A model generated the notes under the pieces. That model was not told the DNA's origin and ran no database searches. It worked only from the letters and a program-made list of their open reading frames with translations. 64,000 nucleotides of DNA from Berkiella_A sp964633725 (GTDB taxonomy: Bacteria; Pseudomonadota; Gammaproteobacteria; Berkiellales; Berkiellaceae), in NCBI GenBank assembly GCA_964633725.1, contig CAZWHY010000016.1:1-64000 (forward strand), written 5' to 3'. This document shows positions 1 to 6,681 of this stretch, piece after piece (within the stretch, counting starts at the first letter, position 1; each line of letters starts with the position of its first letter). Position numbers and translations under genes: made by a program.

Positions 1-122
1 GCTACGAATCTCTGTGAAATTCGTGGGGATCCCTCAGCCAGAATTGGGCGAGGAAAGTTGTTCGCTATGCGAACATAATTTGTTCGGTTTGGCTAAAACA
101 CAAGGTTGTTTTAGGCCTAAAG
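1..122. repeat. Partial copies of the intergenic hairpin repeats at the window edge
   Basis: No gene seen. Bases 41-73 repeat the right part of the 222-bp element described at 123-344: a gattgggcgagg-like block followed by the hairpin GTTCGC-TAT-GCGAAC. Bases 91-113 carry ggctaaaacacaaggttg plus tttta, seen again at 1889-1911 and, slightly changed, just after it. The first 24 bases hold a short inverted repeat (ACGAAT ... ATTCGT). This looks like the edge of a nest of repeat elements continuing upstream of the window. Confidence 0.6.
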
Positions 123-344
123 GGTCTAAAAGGAAAGGTTGTTTTGGATGAGAATCTTTATTCCCTGATGAGCAAAGCGAATATTTCCCCTATCCTGATT
201 TTCAGGAGAGGGTGGCTGAAAGCCGGGTGAGGTAAAATGGGGTAAGCATTTAGGCCTTAAACCCTCACCAGGTTTGGCGTACCAAACCGTCCTCTCCCAG
301 GATTGGGCGAGGAAATCTGTTCGCTATGCGAACTTGAGTTGTTT
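123..344. repeat. 222-bp palindromic element, left copy flanking the AAA+ ATPase gene
   Basis: Nearly identical to 1954-2175 at a constant offset of 1831 bases; I see only about two substitutions in the aligned text. The element folds on itself: GGAGAGG and GGGTGAGG on the left pair with CCCTCACC and CCTCTCC on the right. Inside are small hairpins GGCT-GAA-AGCC and GGTTTGG-cgta-CCAAACC, and it ends with GTTCGC-TAT-GCGAAC. Bases 167-238 match the shorter repeats at 4788-4863 and 7986-8060. No coding potential is seen. It resembles a MITE or REP-type element; whether it is mobile is inference. Confidence 0.8.
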
Positions 345-463
345 TGGATAAGAATCCTTCTTTGCCCGCTGCGCGCGCCTCTACCTTTTACAAAGGCAGA
401 ACATATGGGTCGCTGTGCGACAAAAGAAAGAGGCACCTTTAGGTGCAGAGAAGGATTTTAAAA
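345..463. repeat. Intergenic stretch with a 40-bp repeat shared with 4735-4775
   Basis: Bases 422-460 are almost identical to 4735-4775 (one inserted G). The motif contains a short hairpin GCACC-tttaG-GTGC followed by agagaaggatttta. It lies directly before the stop codon of the ATPase gene on the minus strand. A small GTCG-ctgtg-CGAC hairpin precedes it at 409-421. Nothing else is recognised in this gap. Confidence 0.6.
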
Positions 464-1840
464 TCAAGAAATAGTCTGCAACAGTCGTTTTAGCTCTTCA
501 ACCAAGTATAACGGTAATGAAAGTAGATCATAATTTTTTGAACTACCCGATGAGAGTGAGCTCTTTTCGTGTGTGAGGCTGGGTTGTTGTCGGCAAAATC
601 GAACGCCTAACTTTAAGTCTTTTTCTTTTAGGAAATAGTGCAAGGACTTGAGGCTGCCACTTGTGCCAGCTTTCACTTCTATAGGAATCACTTTCCCTGC
701 AAAAGACACGATAAAGTCTATTTCTGCGGAAGAAGATTTTTGTTCTCGATTCCAATAATATAGAGCGGGTGTTTCATAAAGTTCTCTAAAGTAAAGCAAA
801 TGTTGAGCGATAAACTGTTCTGATATTTTTCCAATATTGACAAGGTTGAAGTTTTCACATTTTGATAGTGTAAGTATATCGGTATCAAGAGCTGTGGAGA
901 CAAGGCCAACATCCAAAAAAAATGCTTTAAAAAATTTTTCTTTGCACTCAGCTCCCAGCGGAAGGCCATTAGCATCCGTGTGTATGGCGCAATTGATAAT
1001 TCTGGCCAAGACTAAGTTATCAAGAGCTTCTTTGATATTAATAGATTTTTCATCACGATTGATGTGGCTATATTTGAATTTTTCGCCCAGCATTCTAGGG
1101 ACTTTATTAAAGATTAGACGCATGCGTTTTTGCTGTGCAGGGGTAGCATACTTAGAAAAATCTTCTTGGAATCCATTAAGCAATGCATGTTTGATTTTTT
1201 CAGATTCAAGAAATTTATGATTTGTAGCATAGCGTTCAACGGCCTCTGGTAATCCTCCAACTATAAAATAGGCATTGAGAAAACTTAGTAACTCATTATG
1301 AAGGGGAAGAGGGATAGACATTTCTAGTGTATAGTTTTTGATAAAATCAACGAGTTGTTTTTTTCCTAAGGCTAACAGAAAGGCTTGGAAGCTCATAGGG
1401 CCGAGGAATAAATAGTCTATTCTCCCAACAGGCATAGAAAAATTGATTTTTGTTAAAGCAAAATCAAGTAAAGAGCCAGCACAAATTACTGCTAGCTGAG
1501 GCATTTTCTCATAAAAATATCGTAAGCATTTTAAAACTTCTGGTGTTTTTTGGATTTCATCTAGAAACAGAATTGTATTTTCAGGATGGATATTTGTACT
1601 AAATTTTGCGTTGAGTAGCGTTAAAATAGTTGTTGGGTCATTGCTTTCAAATAGCAGAGAAATATCTGGTGTTTGTTCAAAATCAATTTCAATGCACTCG
1701 AGATTTTTTTTCTTGGCGAATAGTCGTACTAGGGTAGATTTCCCAACTTGTCGGGCGCCTTTTATAATGAGAGGTTTTCTGTGTTCTTGCTTGAACCAAT
1801 CATTCAAAAATTCAAGCTCGAATCGGTGCATTTCAGACAT
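464..1840 (-). CDS. AAA+ ATPase with DUF4143 C-terminal domain
   Basis: A 458-residue protein of the widespread prokaryotic ATPase_AAA_14/DUF4143 family, whose cellular role is unclear. The Walker A motif GARQVGKS is at about residues 27-34 and Walker B ILFLDEI at about 90-96, followed by the AAA+ core. The C-terminal DUF4143 part carries a PD-(D/E)xK-like signature, AEIDFIV then PIEVKAG, near residues 372-392, which hints at a nuclease-like fold. Length is normal for the family and the reading frame is intact. The gene sits alone on the minus strand between two 222-bp direct repeats (123-344 and 1954-2175) as if carried in a cassette. Family assignment is firm; function in DNA transactions or as an accessory defence or toxin factor is unproven. 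Confidence 0.9.
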   Translation of the reverse strand: MSEMHRFELEFLNDWFKQEHRKPLIIKGARQVGKSTLVRLFAKKKNLECIEIDFEQTPDISLLFESNDPTTILTLLNAKFSTNIHPENTILFLDEIQKTPEVLKCLRYFYEKMPQLAVICAGSLLDFALTKINFSMPVGRIDYLFLGPMSFQAFLLALGKKQLVDFIKNYTLEMSIPLPLHNELLSFLNAYFIVGGLPEAVERYATNHKFLESEKIKHALLNGFQEDFSKYATPAQQKRMRLIFNKVPRMLGEKFKYSHINRDEKSINIKEALDNLVLARIINCAIHTDANGLPLGAECKEKFFKAFFLDVGLVSTALDTDILTLSKCENFNLVNIGKISEQFIAQHLLYFRELYETPALYYWNREQKSSSAEIDFIVSFAGKVIPIEVKAGTSGSLKSLHYFLKEKDLKLGVRFCRQQPSLTHEKSSLSSGSSKNYDLLSLPLYLVEELKRLLQTIS

Positions 1841-1888
1841 AAATTTACTTAAAAGGTATCATGTATATCACTAGGATAGTCTAAAAAA

Positions 1889-1953
1889 GGCTAAAACACA
1901 AGGTTGTTTTAGTCTGTTATCTGTTAAAACACAAGGCTGTTTTAGTCGTGGTA
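1889..1953. repeat. Short repeats (ctaaaacacaagg motif) before the right 222-bp copy
   Basis: Two closely spaced copies of a taaaacacaaggttgtttta-like imperfect palindrome (TAAAACA and TGTTTTA arms) lie at 1889-1911 and about 1923-1944. The same motif is at 91-113. It precedes the 222-bp element on both sides of the ATPase gene, so the duplicated unit may be larger than 222 bp but has diverged at this end. Confidence 0.55.
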
Positions 1954-2175
1954 GGTCTAAAAGGAAAGGTTGTTTTGGATGAGAATCCTTATTCCCTGAT
2001 GAGCAAAGCGAATATTTCCCCTATCCTGATTTTCAGGAGAGGGTGGCTGAAAGCCGGGTGAGGTAAAATGGGGTAAGCATTTAGGCCTTAAACCCTCACC
2101 AGGTTTGGCGTACCAAACCGTCCTCTCCCAGGATTGGGCGAGGAAATCTGTTCGCTATGCGAACCTGAGTTGTTT
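1954..2175. repeat. 222-bp palindromic element, right copy
   Basis: Direct repeat of 123-344, same orientation, nearly identical. It lies between the start of the ATPase gene and the RelB-like antitoxin gene. The near identity of the two copies implies recent duplication, gene conversion or selection. Recombination between them would delete the ATPase gene cleanly. Confidence 0.8.
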
Positions 2176-2212
2176 GGGGTAAAAGCAGGATTCGATAAAT
2201 GACATGGGCAAC

Positions 2213-2230
2213 GTAGCCCAAATGGGCTAC
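2213..2230. promoter_or_regulatory. Inverted repeat upstream of the antitoxin gene
   Basis: GTAGCCCA-AA-TGGGCTAC is a perfect 8-bp inverted repeat about 35 bases before the antitoxin start. RelB/DinJ proteins commonly bind palindromes in their own promoter, so this may be an operator. The role is inferred from position only. Confidence 0.4.
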
Positions 2231-2264
2231 ATTTACAGGAGTAACAGTATTTAAAGAGGTGCTT

Positions 2265-2570
2265 ATGCACACAAATCAAAGGACGCACGCGAAAAAGGTT
2301 GTAAAGTCTGAGCAGGTACGAGCAAGGATAGAGCCTGCCCTAAAAAAGAGCGCAGAAAAAATATTAAAAGAACTGGGCATTTCCGCAAGCCAAGCTGTAA
2401 CCATGTTATACAAACGTATTGAAACTGAACAGGGCTGGCCATGCGAGCTAAAGATTCCAAATGCCCAGTTAAGAGAAACAATTGAAGAGGTTGAGCGTGG
2501 CGAAAACGTCCATAAAATAGATGAGCTAGATTCTTTTTTTGAGGCGCTAGAGCAAGACGCGGATGAATGA
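2265..2570 (+). CDS. RelB/DinJ family antitoxin (orphan)
   Basis: A 101-residue protein resembling RelB/DinJ antitoxins. The N-terminal half contains the ribbon-helix-helix-like stretch around ARIEPALKKSAEKILKEL, followed by GISASQAVTMLYKRI, the usual DinJ hallmark. The acidic C-terminus would be the toxin-binding part. The ATG at 2265 is chosen because AAAGAGG lies just upstream; an in-frame GTG at 2259 lacks this spacing. The perfect inverted repeat GTAGCCCA/TGGGCTAC at 2213-2230 could be its operator. No RelE or YafQ toxin frame follows in the 190 bases before mazE, so the partner appears lost or lies elsewhere. Confidence 0.8.
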   Translation: MHTNQRTHAKKVVKSEQVRARIEPALKKSAEKILKELGISASQAVTMLYKRIETEQGWPCELKIPNAQLRETIEEVERGENVHKIDELDSFFEALEQDADE

Positions 2571-2727
2571 AAAAAAAAAGAAGGACGTGGCTCTCAGTCC
2601 ACTTTCTCGGTAGCGTATTAAAACCCCGGGATTTCATCATTTGGCATATGGATGCTAAATACCTAGGTATTTAGGCGGGTACCTTTCATCGGATAGTGGT
2701 TCCATTTTTATTCTTTTGAGTTATAAT

Positions 2728-2741
2728 TATGTTATAACATA
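2728..2741. promoter_or_regulatory. Perfect palindrome upstream of mazEF, candidate operator
   Basis: TATGTTATAACATA is a 14-bp perfect palindrome ending about 23 bases before the mazE start codon. MazE-type AbrB-fold antitoxins autoregulate by binding palindromic sites overlapping the promoter, and the AT-rich surroundings (ttgagttataat) look promoter-like. The binding role is inference. Confidence 0.5.
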
Positions 2742-2764
2742 TTGTTTTGATATAGGTGGTGAGT

Positions 2765-3073
2765 ATGTACACTATAACAGTTCGAAAAATTGGCAACTCT
2801 GAGGGGATTATTATTCCAAAGCCCTTCTTGAATACGCTTGGTTTAGCTCCTGGTGAAGAGGTTGAACTAGAGATTGTTGGTGGTCAGTTAGTATTAAAAC
2901 CAGCATTAAAAGGTAAATATTTGCTAGAAGACTTAGTTGCTCAGATGTCCGATGATAATGAATACCCCGAGACCTTTTTGGGATCTTTAGTTGGAGAGGA
3001 AGTAGTTGAGTATGAAGAAAGAAGTGTTTCAAAGGACATTCAGCAGAAAAAGGGTGGAACCAAAGGTGCTTAA
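2765..3073 (+). CDS. mazE: MazE-like antitoxin, AbrB/SpoVT fold
   Basis: A 102-residue antitoxin. The N-terminus (YTITVRKIGNSEGIIIPK) is the classic swapped-hairpin AbrB/MazE DNA-binding domain. The C-terminal half is acidic (DNEYPETF, EEVVEYEE) as expected for the toxin-neutralising tail. The ATG at 2765 is preferred over the upstream GTG codons at 2756 and 2759 because AGGTGGTG sits right before it and the family usually starts at this residue. The 3' end overlaps the mazF reading frame, which indicates translational coupling. The protein should bind and inhibit MazF and repress its own promoter. Confidence 0.88.
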   Translation: MYTITVRKIGNSEGIIIPKPFLNTLGLAPGEEVELEIVGGQLVLKPALKGKYLLEDLVAQMSDDNEYPETFLGSLVGEEVVEYEERSVSKDIQQKKGGTKGA

Positions 3074-3389
3074 TAGGGGGGATTTAGTTTATATAGATTT
3101 TGATCCTCAGGCAGGGGTTGAAATTATGAAACGCCGTCCTGCCTTAGTGGTTTCCCCTGGCTCATACAACAAGAAAAGCAAACTAATTCTTTGTTGTCCA
3201 ATAACCTCTACAATAATAAACAGTCCATGGGGAGTTTTGTTGCCAGATAATTTGAATGTGAGTGGTGTTGTTTTGTCTAACCATGTTTCATCTATGGATC
3301 AGCGAGCAAGGAACGCGGTGAAAATATGTTCTGCCCCTCAGGACATAACAAATGATGTCATGCAAAAAATAAGCGCTCTTCTTTCTTAA
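3012..3389 (+). CDS. mazF: MazF/PemK-like endoribonuclease toxin
   Basis: A CcdB/PemK-fold toxin that in characterised homologues cleaves mRNA at short specific sequences. Seen are the family signatures RGDLVYIDFDPQAG, then RRPALVVSP, an LILCCPITS strand and a C-terminal NHVSSMDQRARNAVKI block including the conserved SMDQ-type segment. The ATG at 3012 gives a 125-residue product with about 20 residues before the conserved domain. An internal GTG near 3053 would give the more usual compact protein, so the start is uncertain. It overlaps mazE by about 60 bases. The toxin frame is intact, so the pair is probably functional. Confidence 0.88.
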   Translation: MKKEVFQRTFSRKRVEPKVLNRGDLVYIDFDPQAGVEIMKRRPALVVSPGSYNKKSKLILCCPITSTIINSPWGVLLPDNLNVSGVVLSNHVSSMDQRARNAVKICSAPQDITNDVMQKISALLS

Positions 3390-3491
3390 TTGTTAAATTA
3401 TAAAATACCCAAAATATAACAAGTGCCCCTGCCTACAACTGCTAACACAAGATTAATTAGAAGCTGATGACTTTAAATAAAAAAGAGGGAA

Positions 3492-4133
3492 TTAGCGCAT
3501 GGGCAAGCCAATTTCACCACACCTTTTCTTTAAATCCTCTAAGCTACCATCGTAAGGTAGTAGCACAAATTCTTTATTTTTCTTTTCATAGGTTGCTTGG
3601 GTTCCATATTTCTGTTTCATGCCAAACTCTCTATAGTGAGAAGTAACTCGGTCATATAAATTTGCATAATGTAACGGGTCAACCTCTTTTTTAGACAGGC
3701 AATATTCCATTAAAAATAATGCTTTATGTTGAAACCCCGGGTCATGCGTTGCATGTTGGGCTATGATCCAAGCATCCTCACTTGTCTTAAACCCAAATTC
3801 TGGCACCGTGATCCATATATACTCTTGCAATATCTGCTTTAATTCATTAACAGCTATTTTATTTTGATCTTCTGCCATGACAATATATTCTGGTGTTATA
3901 CATTTTGCATATTTCTTATCTCTAAACATAATTTCAATTTGAGATAAAATGTTTATTCTTTTCTTTACATACGCCCTATCATTCAGTCTACTTTCTTGCA
4001 GTGGTTCAGGGGATAGTTGGTGAATTTTCTCTTTAAGTTGAGCCAAGGTATCTGTTGGGCATGCATTTTCATTTCCTAGGAGCAACGCAGGAACCATTAT
4101 CATGAAGAGGAAAAGACATATCTTAGCTCGCAT
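3492..4133 (-). CDS. Secreted protein of unknown function
   Basis: A 213-residue orphan. The N-terminus MRAKICLFLFMIMVPALLLG is a clear signal peptide, probably cut shortly before NENACP, so the protein is exported. The mature part is mainly helical by composition, with many Lys, Glu and Tyr, and I recognise no motif or catalytic residues. The start overlaps the end of the ATP-grasp remnant by 11 bases, so the two were probably one transcription unit; it may have been a partner or substrate-related protein of that enzyme. Function unknown. Confidence 0.6.
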   Translation of the reverse strand: MRAKICLFLFMIMVPALLLGNENACPTDTLAQLKEKIHQLSPEPLQESRLNDRAYVKKRINILSQIEIMFRDKKYAKCITPEYIVMAEDQNKIAVNELKQILQEYIWITVPEFGFKTSEDAWIIAQHATHDPGFQHKALFLMEYCLSKKEVDPLHYANLYDRVTSHYREFGMKQKYGTQATYEKKNKEFVLLPYDGSLEDLKKRCGEIGLPMR

Positions 4134-4674
4134 TTTTATAATATTCCTTTTGTGCTATAGATTCATTGTTGCACATGTTTTTAAATTCAGAGTTTTCAAA
4201 TACGCTAGCCAAAGAAATTGTTGATTTACTTTTGTTCCAGTAATAATCTACACTCCCTTTTGCGATAAAATCTATAAATGGATCTAGCAGGGAAATTTCC
4301 GGATTAACAGCCTCAATCCAAAGAAATTGCCCCTGTTGGTTTGTTTCTAGAAATACATATTCGTCTTTTTCGGTTACAATTAAATCAACACAACCAAAAA
4401 CTATTCCCAGCTCTTTCATAAATAATTGTAATTTTTTTATGACCTTCTCAGGAAGGTCTACTTTTTCATACAGCAATTCATCATCTGGAAATTGACCCCA
4501 TTCTACATAATCTGTTTCTTTAGACTTTAAGGTGATTTTGACCGCAACAGGATAGTTGCCAAACATAGTAACCCGAAGTTCATGCTTCTTTTTAACTTCT
4601 TCCTGATAAATTCAAGGCATATTTTGCAAGTGAATATCCTCAGGCAAATCAGCGACTGAAAATTTTTCAGTGCA
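4123..4674 (-). pseudogene. Decayed ATP-grasp ligase (C-terminal part; in-frame stop)
   Basis: The open part from an ATG at 4566 encodes 147 residues matching the C-terminal half of ATP-grasp enzymes of the RimK/MvdC-like peptide ligase group: VKITLKSKETDYVEW, then FGCVDLIVTEKDEYVFLETNQQGQFLW with metal-binding Glu and Asn, then an NPEISLLDPFIDFI end. Translation upstream in the same frame continues the family sequence (ADLPEDIHLQNMP, stop, IYQEEVKKKHELRVT) across a TGA at 4612-4614, so homology extends beyond the annotated start. A further stop lies at 4675-4677 and the N-terminal domain is missing. This indicates a degraded gene; the residual frame could still make a fragment without the full ATP site. 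Confidence 0.72.
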
Positions 4675-4734
4675 TTATCTTCCTAAGTAATGGTATGTGT
4701 CAATCTTGAAGTGGTAGTTTTAAGCATGTAATGT

Positions 4735-4863
4735 AAAAGAAAGAGGCACCTTTAGGGTGCAGAGAAGGATTTTATAATTACTCTTCTGAATAAGCAAAGC
4801 GAATCTTCACCCTCTCCTGATTTGCAGGAGAGGGTGGTGTGAAACACCGGGTGAGGTAAAATT
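4735..4863. repeat. Composite intergenic repeat: 40-bp motif plus hairpin element copy 3
   Basis: Bases 4735-4775 repeat 422-460. Bases 4788-4863 are a copy of the short hairpin element also at 167-238, 1998-2069 and 7986-8060: gaataagcaaagcgaat, then the hairpin CCCTCTCCTG-atttg-CAGGAGAGGG, then GGTGT-GAA-ACACC and cgggtgaggtaaaat. The small stem differs from other copies yet still pairs. It sits downstream of the ankyrin gene on the minus strand and could act as its terminator or as a transcript stabiliser. No gene is seen from 4675 to 4889. Confidence 0.7.
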
Positions 4864-4889
4864 TGATAAGTTCAGTGCAAGTGTTATGA

Positions 4890-5489
4890 TTACCTACCCA
4901 AATCCCTTTGTTTTCTCTGCTTATAAGCCACAAAATCCACAACATTATTGCGAGTGCCTTGCTCAGCTTGGCGCATATTTTGATAGGGATCGCTCAATTG
5001 GTGCACATTAAATGAATTATATGAATGTGTTTTTTCTCTGGCAGGCGCTCTAGGCTTTCTAGCGAGTGGCATTCTAAGCGGCCAATTGAACTTTGGTTTT
5101 TGCGGTTCTTTTTGATTAATGACTTTTGCAATGGCAATAAAGCCGTGTTTTAACGCCAAGGTTGCGGGTGTTAAGCGATCGCCATTTTCTAAGCTGGTAT
5201 TAGCGCCCCAATTTAACAAGAGTCTGGAGGCAACTAGATTGCCGGTGAGGGCAGCATAATGTAGTGGCGTCATACGATGGTATGCATGGTCGCGGGCAAA
5301 AGCATTAATATCTGCACCTTTTTCCAGTAGTGCGCATGCAATATCTAAATAATTTTTTTGGATGGCAATGTGTAAGGCGGTTTGGCCTGTATGGTCATAC
5401 TGGCAAATCTGATAAGGTGCTGAGTTTTGTATCAGTGTCATGGCTAGTTCTACATGATCTTCTCGTAATGCGTTGATGATTATCGTCAC
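4890..5489 (-). CDS. Small ankyrin-repeat protein
   Basis: A 199-residue protein with about three ankyrin repeats in its first 130 residues: GQTALHIAIQKNYLDIACALLEKGADIN, MTPLHYAALTGNLVASRLLLNWGANTS and LTPATLALKHGFIAIAKVI each follow the ankyrin helix-turn-helix pattern. The last 70 residues are basic and proline-rich (PLRMPLARKPRAPAREK) with no known fold. There is no signal peptide or membrane segment. Ankyrin proteins mediate protein binding and, in intracellular bacteria, are often secreted effectors; that role here is inference. The gene stands alone between repeat elements. Confidence 0.8.
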   Translation of the reverse strand: MTIIINALREDHVELAMTLIQNSAPYQICQYDHTGQTALHIAIQKNYLDIACALLEKGADINAFARDHAYHRMTPLHYAALTGNLVASRLLLNWGANTSLENGDRLTPATLALKHGFIAIAKVINQKEPQKPKFNWPLRMPLARKPRAPAREKTHSYNSFNVHQLSDPYQNMRQAEQGTRNNVVDFVAYKQRKQRDLGR

Positions 5490-5591
5490 AGCGGGTACCT
5501 ACTTACTACTCGGTTAATTGCTATGCTTCCCATTGTATGGAATCTAGCTGACAAAGTAAACGATTAACTTACTGTGAAATAATGCAGTATT

Positions 5592-5778
5592 CTAAGGAAT
5601 GGGCATGTAATAACTTACGGGTTTAGCGCTCAGTAAGCTGGCATATTTAGATGGAACGATTGAGGCAAAATTCGAGCATAGCAGGGCTATGTGAGTGTTT
5701 TTCCGATTGAGGTTCATTTAAAGATGGCTTGCTTAATGAGATGATAAAACGGTAAGTTATTACATGCCCATTCCTAAG
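5592..5778. mobile_element. MITE-like element with 24-bp terminal inverted repeats
   Basis: AGGAATGGGCATGTAATAAC plus TTAC at 5595-5618 is the exact reverse complement of 5752-5775. The intervening 130 bases are also imperfectly palindromic (gggtttagcgctcagtaagctgg against gcttgcttaatgagatgataaaac), with no open frame. The total length is about 185 bp. This is the structure of a miniature inverted-repeat element or a long hairpin. The right end overlaps the stop codon of the neighbouring minus-strand gene. Confidence 0.7.
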
Positions 5779-6559
5779 TGCCCCAGCCGATTTTTACACC
5801 CAATGCAATTGTTGGGAAAGCAGAATATTTTAGATAATTAGGAATGGTTTGGTTATCTTTGAATCTGACTTCATGCCACTCTAATGAGAGTGTGGGTATT
5901 AGCGTAAAATTAGAATGAAAATACTGATAGCCAATGGCCAGTTTTGCTTGGTACACATCCAAATTACTCACAGGAACCGCAATATCTAAATTGGCAGATA
6001 AGAGCCATTGTGAGGTTAGATGATAATCACTTTGTAATCCTAGGCTAATACCTGATGCCGCAAAAGCTCTTGTAGATGAAAAGGGGATAGATTCAAAATG
6101 ATAGTCATGAGATAGCCAATGTACATTAAGCTTAGGCTGTATTTGCCATTTGGTACACATTGCATGAACATAGCTGAGTCTTAAGCTATAAAGTTCGTCA
6201 TCCACATGGGCGGCAAAATAACGGCCAGTGGATAAGCTGATATCGTGGGTGATCAAGCTGGGAGATAATATTGTTTCCCCATCAAGATGAATAGGCAGAT
6301 AATCCAACTCGAGTTGAAAATCATTGTAGCCAAGTGCCACGCCTAATTGCATATCTGAATTTGAGCGGATATGTAATTCATCGTAATTGGGTCGGCGCGG
6401 GCTAGTGCTGCCAACTTGTCCACCTTTTGGGGTTTGTTGGAACCCATCTATATTGGAAAATGCATAATAACCAGAAAGCCCTAAATGCCAATCAGCCGCG
6501 AGGCTCATGTTGCTTGCTAATAGTATGAATAGGGTGAAAGCTATTTTGTTTATTTTCAT
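5774..6559 (-). CDS. Putative outer-membrane beta-barrel protein
   Basis: A 261-residue protein when started at the ATG at 6559 (MKINKIAFTLFILLASNMSLA), a typical signal peptide ending ...SLAADW. An upstream ATG at 6577 adds six residues before it. The mature part alternates hydrophobic and polar residues in many short strands (LGLSGYYAF, LGVALGYNDFQLELDYLP, LAIGYQYF, TIALGVKIGWG), as in eight- to ten-stranded barrels of the OmpW/MipA/opacity type. Specific function is unknown. The stop codon lies in the terminal repeat of the MITE-like element, so the last residues may have been altered by its insertion; the usual terminal aromatic residue is missing (it ends GWGT). Confidence 0.6.
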   Translation of the reverse strand: MKINKIAFTLFILLASNMSLAADWHLGLSGYYAFSNIDGFQQTPKGGQVGSTSPRRPNYDELHIRSNSDMQLGVALGYNDFQLELDYLPIHLDGETILSPSLITHDISLSTGRYFAAHVDDELYSLRLSYVHAMCTKWQIQPKLNVHWLSHDYHFESIPFSSTRAFAASGISLGLQSDYHLTSQWLLSANLDIAVPVSNLDVYQAKLAIGYQYFHSNFTLIPTLSLEWHEVRFKDNQTIPNYLKYSAFPTIALGVKIGWGT

Positions 6560-6681
6560 TATTCTCAAATAGTCCATTCTTTTTATCGTTTTTTAAAGGA
6601 TCCTATAGGAATATCTGCATTGCAGCCAGATTTATTTCCAAATAACCGCTACAATATTCTCCTTATTTGGTTGGAGGGCTT

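Noticed and set aside
2571..2755. Hidden toxin gene after the RelB-like antitoxin
   Set aside because: No frame on either strand there encodes a RelE or YafQ-like sequence; the stretch is short and interrupted.
4123..4566. A novel 147-residue gene
   Set aside because: Homologous sequence continues upstream across an in-frame TGA, so this is the remnant of a larger ATP-grasp gene.
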